From positions 1 to 35,347 of the forward strand of contig JAPOVI010000042.1 in NCBI GenBank assembly GCA_026708265.1: DNA of 35,347 bases, written 5' to 3'. The position numbers and the translations under genes are program-made. Below are positions 25,320 to 33,498 of this stretch, one piece after another. Each line of letters begins with the position of its first letter. Position 1 is the stretch's first letter. Source of the stretch: Acidobacteriota bacterium (GTDB taxonomy: Bacteria > Acidobacteriota > Vicinamibacteria > Vicinamibacterales > UBA8438). Under the pieces are notes generated by a model. It had not been told where the DNA came from. It saw only the letters and a list, made by a program, of their open reading frames with translations, and ran no database searches.

Positions 25320-25472
25320 GCGGCTGGATGCACGGGAAGTCCGGTGCGAAACCGGCGCTGCCCTCGCAACTGTGAGCAGGAACGAAATCCGCACCCAGGT
25401 CACTGCCCGGGAACGGGCGGGAAGACGCGGAGAGTAGGCCGATCCTGCAAGCCAGGAGACCGATCCAGCCGC
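25320..25472 (+). promoter_or_regulatory. Cobalamin (B12) riboswitch
   Basis: The closing stem P1 is a perfect 10-bp pairing of GCGGCTGGAT (25320-25329) with ATCCAGCCGC (25463-25472). Between them lie the conserved core (GGGAAGTCCGGTGCGAAACC, then GCTGCCC and GCAACTGTGAGC) and the B12 box AAGCCAGGAGACC (25449-25461). Downstream, GCCTCC (25484-25489) can pair with GGAGGC (25495-25500), or its CCTCC with the GGAGG at 25503-25507 that serves a short leader ORF. CGCCTC (25472-25477) could alternatively pair with GAGGCG (25497-25502). This looks like a translation-type or hairpin expression platform without a U-tract. It lies in the leader of the BtuB-like receptor and normally turns expression off when adenosylcobalamin is plentiful. 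Confidence 0.95.
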
Positions 25473-25511
25473 GCCTCACGACTGCCTCCGAAGGGGAGGC
25501 GAGGAGGAACG

Positions 25512-25565
25512 GTGATCCAGCAGCGGCGCCCGACCGGCGCGCAAACTTCAGGGAATCTTCAGTAG
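25512..25565 (+). CDS. Possible 17-codon leader ORF after the riboswitch
   Basis: A GTG at 25512 stands 4 nt after a consensus AGGAGG (25502-25507) and opens a 17-codon frame ending at TAG (25563-25565). The ribosome binding site lies within the riboswitch expression platform, so ligand could control its translation. The peptide (VIQQRRPTGAQTSGNLQ) resembles nothing I know. It is in a different frame from the receptor gene and its end overlaps the CTTCAG repeats of site B. It may be a coupling or leader peptide, or chance. Confidence 0.3.
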   Translation: MIQQRRPTGAQTSGNLQ

Positions 25566-25601
25566 GTCTTCAGGATTGGCCAGCGCGGGGTTCGGTACGC
25601 T
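25546..25601 (+). promoter_or_regulatory. Triple CTTCAG repeat (site B) and -10 before the receptor gene
   Basis: Three perfect CTTCAG copies start at 25546, 25557 and 25568, exactly 11 bp apart. TACGCT (25596-25601) follows 22 bp after the last copy and is a plausible activator-dependent -10. Transcription would start near 25608, downstream of the riboswitch, with a leader of about 95 nt to the receptor ATG. The same spacing is seen at sites C and D. Confidence 0.6.
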
Positions 25602-25701
25602 CCGGCTGACTCGACCATCCCGGGCCTGATTCGAGCGAGCCGTGCGACGCGCTCGTCGTGCGTACGCGCTCGTCCGCCCGGATACGAGAGGAGCTGTACT
25701 C

Positions 25702-28062
25702 ATGAGCCGTTCGTTTCCGCTCTGCGCCCTCGCCGTGTGGGCCCTGGCCGTCGTGCCCGCCGCCGCGCAGGGTCCCATCGCCGTGACCGGCGTCGTCACC
25801 GACCCATCCGGCGCCGTCCTGCCGGGAGCGTCGATCGCGGCCGTGCGCGGCCTCCGCGTCGTCGCCAGCACTTCGACCGGGCAGGACGGGGGCTACCGGC
25901 TCGATCTGCCGTCGGAGGGCGTCTACCTCGTAACCGCGCATCTCGACGGCTTCACGGCCGGCGAGACCGAGGTGACCGCTGCGGGAGCGGCGACCGCCGA
26001 CTTCCGGCTCGACCTCGCTCCGTTGCGGGACTCGATCATCGTCACCGCCTCGCGGACGGCGGAGGGGCGCGCCTCCGTCATGGAGTCCCACGCCGTCCTC
26101 ACCGCGGAGGAGATCCGGACGCTCGGGAGCTCCTCGGTGGCGGACGTGCTCCGGCACGTGCCCGGCCTGAGCATCGAGGCCACCGGGCGCGAGGGCAGCC
26201 TGACGTCGCTCTTCACGCGCGGCGGGGAGTCGGATTACAACCACGTGCTCATCGATGGCGTGCGGGTGAACGCCAACGGCGGCGGCTACGACTTCGGTCG
26301 TGTCTCGGCGGCCGAGATCGACCGGGTCGAGGTGGTGCGGGGAGCACAGTCCGCGATCTACGGCTCGGACGCCATGGGCTCCGTGATTCAGATCTTCACG
26401 AAACGGGGCGCGCCCGATCGCGGGCCCGGCCTGTCGGGCTCCGTCGAAGGAGGCTCGTTCGGCACCTCGCGCGGGGACCTGCGCCTGCTCGGGGGCGCCC
26501 AGGGGCGCCTCGACTACCAGCTCGGGGTCACCTACCGGGGCACGGACGGCGCCTTCGGGGACCGCCTCGCCGAGCCCGACCGCTTCGACCAGACCACGGT
26601 CGACGCCAACATCGGCGCCATCCTCGGCGACCACACCCGACTGCGCACCGGCGTGCGCCAGAGCGACGCACGCGCCAACTCCGTGGGGCCCATCGTCTAC
26701 GCGGCGGGCGATACCGGCACGAGCTACGACACCGACGACCTGTCGTGGCACGTCGACCTGGACCAGCAGCTCTCGTCGCACGTGGACCACGCCGCCACGG
26801 TGAGCTACTTCCGATCCGGACGCCAGTCGGGGGACGCCATCGCCGATCCGCGCCAGCTCGTGCACGCGATTCTCGCCGGCGAGCCGGGAGCGCTCTACCC
26901 GACGGGACCGCGGCTGGTCCGCCTGCTCGATCAGGGGGAGTTCGATGCACTGGCCGCGGATCCGTCGCGCCTCCCCGGCGGGCAGTTCCTGGCCCGGAGC
27001 GGCATGTTCAGCGGCTACGACTACCCGTTCACCTTCGAAACGCAGTTCCGCCGCCCCTCCATCCGCTACCAGCTCAACGCGACGTGGATGGACAGCCAGG
27101 TGCTGAGCGCGGGCTACGACTACTACCGCGAGACGAACGCGCTCGAGGAACTGCAGCGGGTGGAGAACCACTCGTACTTCGTGCAGCAGCAGCTCAATCT
27201 CGCGGATGCCTGGTTCGTCACCGGCGGGGCGCGCATCGACGACAACGCCCACTACGGAACCGCGGTCAACCCGAAGCTCTCCGCGGGCGGCTACCCGCTG
27301 CCGTTCCGCTCCGGGGCGGTGTCGTCGGTTCGGGTGTCCGCGAACGTCGGCCGCGGCATCAAGAACCCGAGCTTCTCGCAGCTCTACGGCTCGCAGTGGG
27401 TGGACGGCGACCTGTCGCTCCAGCCCGAGCAGGCCGTATCCGTCGACGCGGGGGCCGAGATCACGTTCGACGATCAGCGCTGGCTGGCCCGCGTCACCTG
27501 GTTCGCCAACGACTACACCGACCAGATCGCCTACTCCCCCTCGCTCGGGTTCGGAGGCGACGGCGTTGCCGACTATGTGAACATCGACGGGTCGCGGGCA
27601 TCCGGCCTGGAGATCGAGGCCGGCCTGGAGCGGCCGCTCGGCGGCCTGACCGCGAGCGCCTGGTACGCCCTCGTCGACACGGAGGTCGTCACCAACGTGA
27701 GCACCAGCGAGCAGTTCCAGCCGGGGCAGCCGCTGCTCCGCCGGCCCCGGCACTCCGGCGGCGCGCGGGTCGACTACACGCGGGGCCGCGGCAGCCTGCA
27801 CCTGAACGTGCGCGTCACCGGTGACCGCCACGACAGCGCGTTCCTGGGGCTCCAGCGGCTCTCCGACGGCCGCCCGGTCGACATCACCGTCAATCCGGGC
27901 TACGTCCTGCTCGGCGTTGGCGGGCAGTTCCGGGTGCGGAACGACTTCACGCTCTTCCTGCGCATCGAGAACCTGACGGACGAGGCTTACGAAGGCGCCC
28001 TCGGGTATCCCGGCCTGCCCCGGGCCGTCATGGCGGGCGGCCGCTTCGAGATCGGGGGCTGA
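25702..28062 (+). CDS. btuB: BtuB-like TonB-dependent outer-membrane receptor
   Basis: From the ATG at 25702 (AGGAG upstream) the protein has 786 residues. It begins with a signal peptide ending in AAAQ, then a carboxypeptidase-regulatory-like domain (about residues 25-105, TGVVTDPSGAVLPGASI). A TonB-box-like DSIIVTAS, a plug domain (LRHVPGLSIEATG, FTRGGESDYNHVLIDGVRVN, VEVVRGAQSAIYGSDAMGSVIQIFTKRG) and a 22-strand-type barrel complete it. The plug resembles BtuB, and the upstream cobalamin riboswitch makes corrinoid uptake the best guess. It lies divergent from the CobN-like operon, which suggests that receptor and chelatase act on the same tetrapyrrole. No BtuFCD-type ABC transporter is in the window. 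It has two possible promoters, one through the riboswitch and one (site B) after it. Confidence 0.9.
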   Translation: MSRSFPLCALAVWALAVVPAAAQGPIAVTGVVTDPSGAVLPGASIAAVRGLRVVASTSTGQDGGYRLDLPSEGVYLVTAHLDGFTAGETEVTAAGAATADFRLDLAPLRDSIIVTASRTAEGRASVMESHAVLTAEEIRTLGSSSVADVLRHVPGLSIEATGREGSLTSLFTRGGESDYNHVLIDGVRVNANGGGYDFGRVSAAEIDRVEVVRGAQSAIYGSDAMGSVIQIFTKRGAPDRGPGLSGSVEGGSFGTSRGDLRLLGGAQGRLDYQLGVTYRGTDGAFGDRLAEPDRFDQTTVDANIGAILGDHTRLRTGVRQSDARANSVGPIVYAAGDTGTSYDTDDLSWHVDLDQQLSSHVDHAATVSYFRSGRQSGDAIADPRQLVHAILAGEPGALYPTGPRLVRLLDQGEFDALAADPSRLPGGQFLARSGMFSGYDYPFTFETQFRRPSIRYQLNATWMDSQVLSAGYDYYRETNALEELQRVENHSYFVQQQLNLADAWFVTGGARIDDNAHYGTAVNPKLSAGGYPLPFRSGAVSSVRVSANVGRGIKNPSFSQLYGSQWVDGDLSLQPEQAVSVDAGAEITFDDQRWLARVTWFANDYTDQIAYSPSLGFGGDGVADYVNIDGSRASGLEIEAGLERPLGGLTASAWYALVDTEVVTNVSTSEQFQPGQPLLRRPRHSGGARVDYTRGRGSLHLNVRVTGDRHDSAFLGLQRLSDGRPVDITVNPGYVLLGVGGQFRVRNDFTLFLRIENLTDEAYEGALGYPGLPRAVMAGGRFEIGG

Positions 28063-28125
28063 CGGCTCGAGCCGGCCGAGGGTTCGGTACAGAGCCCGAC
28101 GCCGGCTGTCGTGCGGCGCCGACGG

Positions 28126-29301
28126 CTACGGATCGACGCTCCAGGGGTCGCTCCAGCGCGGGTCGCGCAACAGGGCCTCGTCGGTGAAGCTCTGGAGGAA
28201 CGCGATGAGGTCCCGGCGCTCGTCCTCGCGCAGCGTCAACGGCTGGATCGACTCGCTCTGCTGCGGATTGGGGGCGCGCCCGCCGGCCACGTAGTGGTCG
28301 AGCACCTCGCCCAGCGCCGCGATGCTCCCGTCGTGCATGTAGGGAGCGGTCACGGCCACGTTGCGCAGCGTCGGAATGCGAAAGCGGCCCGCGTCCTCCA
28401 GCTTGCCGGTATGCGCGTACTTGCCGGTGTTGTCGGCCGGGTACGGCATCGGGCCGGGCAGGTTGTAGAGCCCGGTGTTGTGGAACAGGAACACCGGCGG
28501 GTCGCTCAGGGGGCTCGTCGAGGCCTTCGACCCGCCGTCCAGGTTGAGGCCGATCGCGGTCGACACGGTATGGCCCAGGTGGCAGCCGCCGCACCGCGCC
28601 CGGCGTGAGAAGAAGAGCGCCATCCCGCGGCGGGCCGCCGGCGTGAGGGCCGTCTCGTCTCCGTGGAAGCGATAGCGGTCGTAGGGCGATCGGAACGAGA
28701 CGATCGAGCGCTGGAACGCGGCCAGGGCGAGCGCGACGTTGCGGGTCGTGACCAGCGGCTCGATGCCGTCCTCGTGCGCGTCGGCGGGGGGCGGAGGAGG
28801 GAACGCCGCCGCGAACAGGCGCTGGTACACCGGCGAGGCGGCCAGCGCCGCGTAGACGCGGGGCTCGTGCCCCGACAGGCCCAGCTCAACCGGGTCCGTC
28901 CCGAGCATCGGGACGAGGGCCTGCTCCTCCAGCGAATGCAGCGTGGGGTCCGCCCACGTCAGCGCGTCGCGATAGGCTACGTTGACGAGCGACATCGCAC
29001 TGCGCGGGTGACGCTCGCCCGTCGATCCGAGCCCCTGCGCCCGGCCGTCGGTGAAGGCCAGAGCCTGGATGTGGCACGTCGCGCACGACTGCGTGCCGTT
29101 CCCCGACAGCCGCGTGTCATAGAAGAGATGCCGGCCCAGCTCCACGCGCTCGCTCGTCATCGGAGCGTCGAGGGGCAGTCGCGGGGGCGATACGCCGGGC
29201 GGCAACTTCCAGTCGTAGCCGTCGGGGTCCGGCCCCTGCGCCGCAAGCCCCGCCACCGCCGCTGCCACGACCACGGCTCCGACCATCGCTCTCCGTCGCA
29301 T
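28126..29301 (-). CDS. Di-haem MauG/cytochrome c peroxidase-family protein
   Basis: The ATG at 29301 has a strong ribosome binding site (GAGGTGAT) and gives 391 residues; the longer frame to 29418 would include promoter elements. A signal peptide (VGAVVVAAAVAGLAAQ) is followed by two haem motifs, CATCH (C73, C76, H77) and CGGCH (C237, C240, H241). MauG/CCP landmarks include GRHLFYDTRLSGNGTQ, SLVNVAYRDALTWADPTLHSLEEQA and FRIPTLRNVAVTAPYMHDGS. Members reduce peroxide or, like MauG and MbnH, oxidise protein residues. MbnH homologues sit in copper/methanobactin loci, so a metal-homeostasis role is possible. Site D and a -10 lie just upstream, suggesting control by the nearby two-component system. 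It converges with the receptor gene, 63 bp apart. Confidence 0.92.
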   Translation of the reverse strand: MRRRAMVGAVVVAAAVAGLAAQGPDPDGYDWKLPPGVSPPRLPLDAPMTSERVELGRHLFYDTRLSGNGTQSCATCHIQALAFTDGRAQGLGSTGERHPRSAMSLVNVAYRDALTWADPTLHSLEEQALVPMLGTDPVELGLSGHEPRVYAALAASPVYQRLFAAAFPPPPPADAHEDGIEPLVTTRNVALALAAFQRSIVSFRSPYDRYRFHGDETALTPAARRGMALFFSRRARCGGCHLGHTVSTAIGLNLDGGSKASTSPLSDPPVFLFHNTGLYNLPGPMPYPADNTGKYAHTGKLEDAGRFRIPTLRNVAVTAPYMHDGSIAALGEVLDHYVAGGRAPNPQQSESIQPLTLREDERRDLIAFLQSFTDEALLRDPRWSDPWSVDP

Positions 29302-29362
29302 GATCACCTCGCTGCCGATCCCGGTGCGTTCGCGCGCACGCCGCACCGCACCACGACCCCGC

Positions 29363-29407
29363 ATCCTACCCGCGGTGCGTGCCGTCGCAGACTGAAGTTT
29401 CGCTGAA
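29363..29407 (-). promoter_or_regulatory. TTCAG-N6-TTCAG repeat (site D) and -10 before the di-haem gene
   Basis: On the minus strand two TTCAG copies (29407-29403 and 29396-29392) start 11 bp apart, the second within CTTCAG. TAGGAT (29368-29363) follows 23 bp after it as a -10 candidate. The predicted start near 29356 gives a leader of about 55 nt before the ATG at 29301. Word, period and spacing match sites B and C. Confidence 0.55.
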
Positions 29408-29498
29408 CTCTGCGTCACGACGGGATGTCGCGGCTCGACCGGGTCGAGGGCGAGCGCCTACCTGGCGACGGCCTGGATGGCGGCGCATCCCGACCGCG

Positions 29499-31073
29499 TC
29501 ACCGACGAGGAGTAGCCCGCGCGCGCGCCCGCCCGGTCCGAGCCGCCCGCGCCGGGAGGCCGCGACCAATCGCCCGGCGCACGCGGCCCCAGCCGATCCA
29601 GAGACCGATGCCGCTCGATGCGACGCCGCCGAGGCTCAGGACGATGAGCCCGACGTCCCAGAGCGGCCGGCGGTCGTACCAGAACGCGAAGTCGAGGCTG
29701 TGCAGGCCGTTGAAGAGCCACCGCTCGACGCGGCCGAGCCGGTGCGCGCTGGCTACCACCCTGCCCAGCGCGGGGTCGACGTAGACCCAGGTCTCCTGCG
29801 GGTCGCCGAGCTTCACCCGCAGCACGGGGAGCGGCGCCTCGCGCCGCCGGGCATAGTAGTAGGCGTCGTAGTCGTGCAGGAGCTCGGAGGCGACCACCGG
29901 CGTCCCCGGGATCGCCGCCGTCAATCGCGACAGCAGTGACTCCACGTCGAAGGGCTCGTCGCGCAGCGCGAGCGTCTCGGCCGCCGCGAGCAGGTCCGCC
30001 GGGCCGGAGCCCGGCGAGCCCTCGCCACCCGGCCCCGGCGTCGTGCGAATCCGGTAGTACGGATCGTCCTGAATGCGGAGGAGCTCGATCTCCTTCACGG
30101 CCCACCCCTCCGCAAGTCGTGCCCACGCCTGCGGATCGACGGGCGGGAAGCGCGTGAGATCGAGCCTTCCCCCGGCCAACGCATCCGGCGGCACTTCCAG
30201 GCCGCGCGCCCTGGTCCAGGCGTAGGGCTCCATCGAGAGCAGGCCGCTGAAGACCCAGGTCAGCGTCGCCACGCCGAAGACCACGCCGGTCAGGTAGTGC
30301 CACCGCATCCAGCCCGCGTACGGGATCCGCGGTCCGGCGCGGCCGGAGCGCGCGGCGTTGCTGCGCGTGCGCCACCGGAACTGCGTCACGCCGAGGGCGA
30401 GCCCGAGCACCGCGAGCACGCATCCGAGGGTCGCCGTCCAGACGACGACGGCGGACCACAGCGGCTGGTTCGTGCGGAGCGCGGTGAAGTAGAACCAGTG
30501 CGGGATCGCACCGAGCCAGGCGAGCGCGCGGCTGCGCCTGGTCGTCTCCAGAACGACCTCGCCGGTGCGAGGCGAGACGTAGAGGACGGTGCCGGCCGCG
30601 TCGGCGACCCGAAGCTGGTGCAGCGGAAGCCGCCCTCGTTCCACGAGCGTCCACTGATCGGGCTCGTCCAGGGTGCGGACGTGCTCGACGGCATCGAGCG
30701 GCAGGCCGGCGAAGCGACTTGCGACCTGAACGGCCGCCGCCGCCCCCACCTTCGCCAGGCGCTCCCCGGTGTCCGCGAACACGGTCACTCCGTCGAAGCG
30801 GTAGGCCGGCCGATCGAGCACCGTCAGAAGCAGGGCGCGGCGCGGGGCCGGCGCGAGGAGCGCCCGTCGAGCCGCCTCCGCCGGCGACAGCGCGACCCCG
30901 GCGAGGTCGAGCGGCGGACGCTGCTCCACCTGCCGTTCGGGCGTCAGGCGAGGCATGTCGCCCGTGTACATCATCACGATGCCCGAGGCGAACCAGACCA
31001 CGAAGAGCACGCCGAGCGGAATCCCGAGGTAGCGGTGCAGCAGAATCAGCCCCCGGAGGACCGTTTGCGTCAT
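29499..31073 (-). CDS. PepSY-domain membrane protein
   Basis: The 524-residue protein has the PepSY_TM layout: an N-terminal helix with the typical LLHRYLGIPLGVLFVVWFAS opening, a large extracytoplasmic PepSY region and further membrane helices (LWSAVVVWTATLGCVLAVLGLAL, HYLTGVVFGVATLTWVFSGLLSMEP and VGLIVLSLGGVASSGIGLWIGWG). Conserved His residues in helices (H13, the H of HYLTG, the H of NGLHSLDFAFWYD) suit haem ligation. Homologues accompany TonB receptors and are thought to pass electrons across the membrane to reduce metal complexes; reduction of Co(III) or Fe(III) would fit this locus. It follows the sensor kinase by 75 bp and is probably in the same operon. Confidence 0.88.
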   Translation of the reverse strand: MTQTVLRGLILLHRYLGIPLGVLFVVWFASGIVMMYTGDMPRLTPERQVEQRPPLDLAGVALSPAEAARRALLAPAPRRALLLTVLDRPAYRFDGVTVFADTGERLAKVGAAAAVQVASRFAGLPLDAVEHVRTLDEPDQWTLVERGRLPLHQLRVADAAGTVLYVSPRTGEVVLETTRRSRALAWLGAIPHWFYFTALRTNQPLWSAVVVWTATLGCVLAVLGLALGVTQFRWRTRSNAARSGRAGPRIPYAGWMRWHYLTGVVFGVATLTWVFSGLLSMEPYAWTRARGLEVPPDALAGGRLDLTRFPPVDPQAWARLAEGWAVKEIELLRIQDDPYYRIRTTPGPGGEGSPGSGPADLLAAAETLALRDEPFDVESLLSRLTAAIPGTPVVASELLHDYDAYYYARRREAPLPVLRVKLGDPQETWVYVDPALGRVVASAHRLGRVERWLFNGLHSLDFAFWYDRRPLWDVGLIVLSLGGVASSGIGLWIGWGRVRRAIGRGLPARAARTGRARARATPRR

Positions 31074-31148
31074 TGCCGGCCGCCCCGCTTCCGGGCGGGC
31101 TCGGGGTCCCCCGCCTGTTCCCTCGACTCTCGGACCACGGCGGCGGCC

Positions 31149-32567
31149 TCAAGGGCGAATGTCACGTGCGTGCTCCGGCAAGACGATGCGGAAGATGCTC
31201 CCGGGGCCGTCCGCGGGCTGATAGCTGAGGCGCCCATGATTCGCCTCGACCCCCCAGCGGGCAAGCGCCAGGCCGAGTCCGGCGCCGACCGTGTCCGGGA
31301 CCGGTGCCCCGGCGTCGGTCCGGTCGCCGTCTCCGGCCCGGTACAGGCGGTCGAACAGCCGCGGGGCGTGCCGGTCCGCCACACCCGGACCGTTGTCGCT
31401 CACCTCCACCAGCGCCTCGCCCTCCGTCGCGGCCACCCTGAGCTCGATGCGTCCGCCCGCGGGCGTGTACTTGATCGCGTTGTCCACCAGGTTGATGAGC
31501 GCCTGCCGCAGAACGACCTGATCGCCGCGGCAGACCGGTGCGGCGTCTCGGACGACGACCATCGACTGGCTCTTCTCCTCGGCGAGCACTCCCAGGTGGG
31601 CGGCCACGTTCTCGGCGAGGTCCGCGAGGTCGATACGGCCGGCGCGCGCGCCCTCGCCGCCGTCCGCCCGGGACACCGTCAGCAGCTGATCGACCAGGCA
31701 GCTCAGCCGATCCGCCTCCTCGAGCATGCTCTCGATCACCGCCCGGTACGACTTCGCGTCGCGAGGCTCGCGCAGGCCCACTTCGCCGACGCTGCGGATC
31801 GCGGTCAACGGCGTGCGCAACTCGTGCGAGACATTGGCCGTGAACCGCCGCATCTCGGTGAACGACGCCTCCAGGCGGCCCAGTGTCTCGTTGAAGACGA
31901 CCGCCAGTCGTCCCAGCTCGTCCCGCGGGTTGTCGATGGGCAGGCGCTCGCCGAGACGCGACGCCGTGATGGCACGCGCCCGGTCCGTCATCCGGGCCAG
32001 CGGCTCCAGCGCCCGGCGGGCCAGGTAGTAGCCCCCGAGTCCGGCCGCCACCACGCTCAGCGGCAGACCCAGCAGGAGCACGAGGGCCAGCTCGGCGATT
32101 TCCTGCCGCATGAGCGCCTCCGACCGCCCCACCTGCGCGATGACCGGCTCTCCGCCGATGGTGATGCGCCGCCCCAGCACGCGGAACGGCGCGGGCTCGC
32201 CGGGCAGCGACGCGATGCGGCCGTCGGCGCGGTCGAGCAACGCCTCGCTCTCCGGCACCGGGAGGCGCCGGGCGACCGCGGTCCGGTAGATCAGTCTCCC
32301 GTCGTCCGTCCACACCTGCAGCCACGGGCTGTCCTCGCTCCACGGGTCGCCCTCGAACCACGAGAGAGCACCGTCGGAGTCCCGCTGCGCCATCCCTGCG
32401 GCCCATCGGAAATCGCTGCGCAGGCGCGCGTCGAGGGCGCGCGAGGCGTTGCCCGTCACGATCAGGAGGACGGCCGTCACGTAGATCGCGAGCACGACGA
32501 CCATCACGGCGACGTGCCAGGCGGTGAGCCGGACGCGAAGCGTCCGGGGCAGCCAGCGCCCGCTCAC
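31149..32567 (-). CDS. Sensor histidine kinase, HAMP/HisKA type
   Basis: The GTG at 32567 overlaps the response regulator stop (GTGA) and gives 472 residues; the frame is open further but lies inside the regulator gene. A first helix (VMVVVLAIYVTAVLLIVTG), an extracytoplasmic sensor region of about 115 residues, a second helix (LALVLLLGLPLSVVAAGLGGYYLA) and a HAMP linker lead to HisKA with H248 in N-V-S-H-E-L-R-T-P. The ATPase has N box (LINLVDNAIKYTP), G1 (VSDNGPGVAD) and G2 (GAGLGLALARW). The arrangement is that of CusS/QseC/PmrB-like kinases, which often sense metals or envelope state. No obvious metal motif is seen in the sensor loop. Confidence 0.93.
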   Translation of the reverse strand: MSGRWLPRTLRVRLTAWHVAVMVVVLAIYVTAVLLIVTGNASRALDARLRSDFRWAAGMAQRDSDGALSWFEGDPWSEDSPWLQVWTDDGRLIYRTAVARRLPVPESEALLDRADGRIASLPGEPAPFRVLGRRITIGGEPVIAQVGRSEALMRQEIAELALVLLLGLPLSVVAAGLGGYYLARRALEPLARMTDRARAITASRLGERLPIDNPRDELGRLAVVFNETLGRLEASFTEMRRFTANVSHELRTPLTAIRSVGEVGLREPRDAKSYRAVIESMLEEADRLSCLVDQLLTVSRADGGEGARAGRIDLADLAENVAAHLGVLAEEKSQSMVVVRDAAPVCRGDQVVLRQALINLVDNAIKYTPAGGRIELRVAATEGEALVEVSDNGPGVADRHAPRLFDRLYRAGDGDRTDAGAPVPDTVGAGLGLALARWGVEANHGRLSYQPADGPGSIFRIVLPEHARDIRP

Positions 32568-33310
32568 GGGGCCTCCCGCAGCACGAACCCGACGCCGCGC
32601 ACGGTGTGGATCAGCTTGACCGGCCGTTGCGTGTCGACCTTCCGCCGCAGGCGCGACACGTGGACGTCGATCACGTTGTCCAGCGTCGTGCTGCGGGAGG
32701 ATTCCCGCCACACCTCGCGGACCAGCGTGTCGCGGGAAACTACCTGTCGGGCGTGGCGCGCCAGATGGAGAAGCAGGTCGAATTCCTTCACCGTCAACTC
32801 CACCGCCTCGCCCGCGCGCGTCACCTGGCGCGAGACGCGGTCGACGACCAGGGTGTCGATCACGAGGCGCGCGGGCTCGGCCGTCCGGCCGCGCCGCACG
32901 ACCGCACGGATGCGGGCCAGCAGCTCGGCGAAGGCGAACGGCTTGACGACGTAGTCGTCGGCTCCCGCGTCAAGGCCGATCACCCTGTCCTCCAGCGTAT
33001 CGCGCGCCGTCAACACGACCACCGGCGTCGCGACACCCCGCCGCCGGGCGGCGGAGAGGATCTCGAGACCGTCCCGTCCCGGGAGCCGCAGGTCGAGGAG
33101 CACGACGTCGAAGCTGTCGGTGGTCAGGCGGAAGAACGCGGCCTCGCCGGACCCCTCTACGACGACCTCGTACCCTTCACCCTCGAGCCCCTCCCGCAGG
33201 GCCGCCGCGACCTTCGGCTCGTCCTCGACGACCAGCGTGCGCAACCGCGGCGTCGCGGATGCGGCCGCCGCGCCCTCCGCCGCCTCGACCCCGCGTTCGC
33301 CGGCAGGCAT
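32564..33310 (-). CDS. OmpR/PhoB-family response regulator
   Basis: From the ATG at 33310 the protein has 248 residues. An Ala-rich lead of about 20 residues is followed by a receiver domain (LVVEDEPKVAAAL, phosphoacceptor D73 in VVLLDLRLPG, Thr in VVLTARD, Lys in YVVKPFAF). A winged-helix DNA-binding domain (LTVKEFDLLLHLARHARQVVSR, DVHVSRLRRKVD, IHTVRGVGFVL) follows. It is of the QseB/PmrA/CusR kind, whose dimers bind direct repeats about 11 bp apart. That matches the CTTCAG repeats at sites A to D, including site C next to its own gene. It is translationally coupled to the kinase. Regulation of these sites is my inference. Confidence 0.94.
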   Translation of the reverse strand: MPAGERGVEAAEGAAAASATPRLRTLVVEDEPKVAAALREGLEGEGYEVVVEGSGEAAFFRLTTDSFDVVLLDLRLPGRDGLEILSAARRRGVATPVVVLTARDTLEDRVIGLDAGADDYVVKPFAFAELLARIRAVVRRGRTAEPARLVIDTLVVDRVSRQVTRAGEAVELTVKEFDLLLHLARHARQVVSRDTLVREVWRESSRSTTLDNVIDVHVSRLRRKVDTQRPVKLIHTVRGVGFVLREAP

Positions 33311-33352
33311 TTCCGTCGAGCATAACGGCCCTCGGGGCGCAAGCGACAGGAT

Positions 33353-33397
33353 ATTCAGAGGATCTTCAGGCAGGGGCAGGCCGCCAGGCACTATGAT
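33353..33397 (+). promoter_or_regulatory. TTCAG repeat (site C) and -10 between regulator and DUF6152 gene
   Basis: ATTCAG (33353-33358) and CTTCAG (33364-33369) start 11 bp apart, with a degenerate third unit ending in GCAG at 33376-33379. A strong -10, TATGAT (33392-33397), follows the second copy after 22 bp, the same distance as at site B. It points toward the DUF6152 gene with a leader of about 95 nt. On the other strand TATCCT (33353-33348), overlapping the first copy, could be the -10 of the regulator operon, so autoregulation is possible. Confidence 0.6.
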
Positions 33398-33498
33398 AGG
33401 TTGCTGGTAGCGGGCCGCCGGCCGACCCGTGGCGGCGACCCCCGCGACCGCCCCGTCGCGCGAAGAGTCCGTCCTCGGCAGGAAGTGGAGAACGGCCC

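Noticed and set aside
25570..27831. Minus-strand open frame of about 753 codons
   Set aside because: Antisense shadow of the TonB-dependent receptor gene.
28063..28125. Terminator between the convergent receptor and di-haem genes
   Set aside because: Only a short palindrome (GGCTCGAGCC) is visible, without a loop or U-tract, too weak to call.
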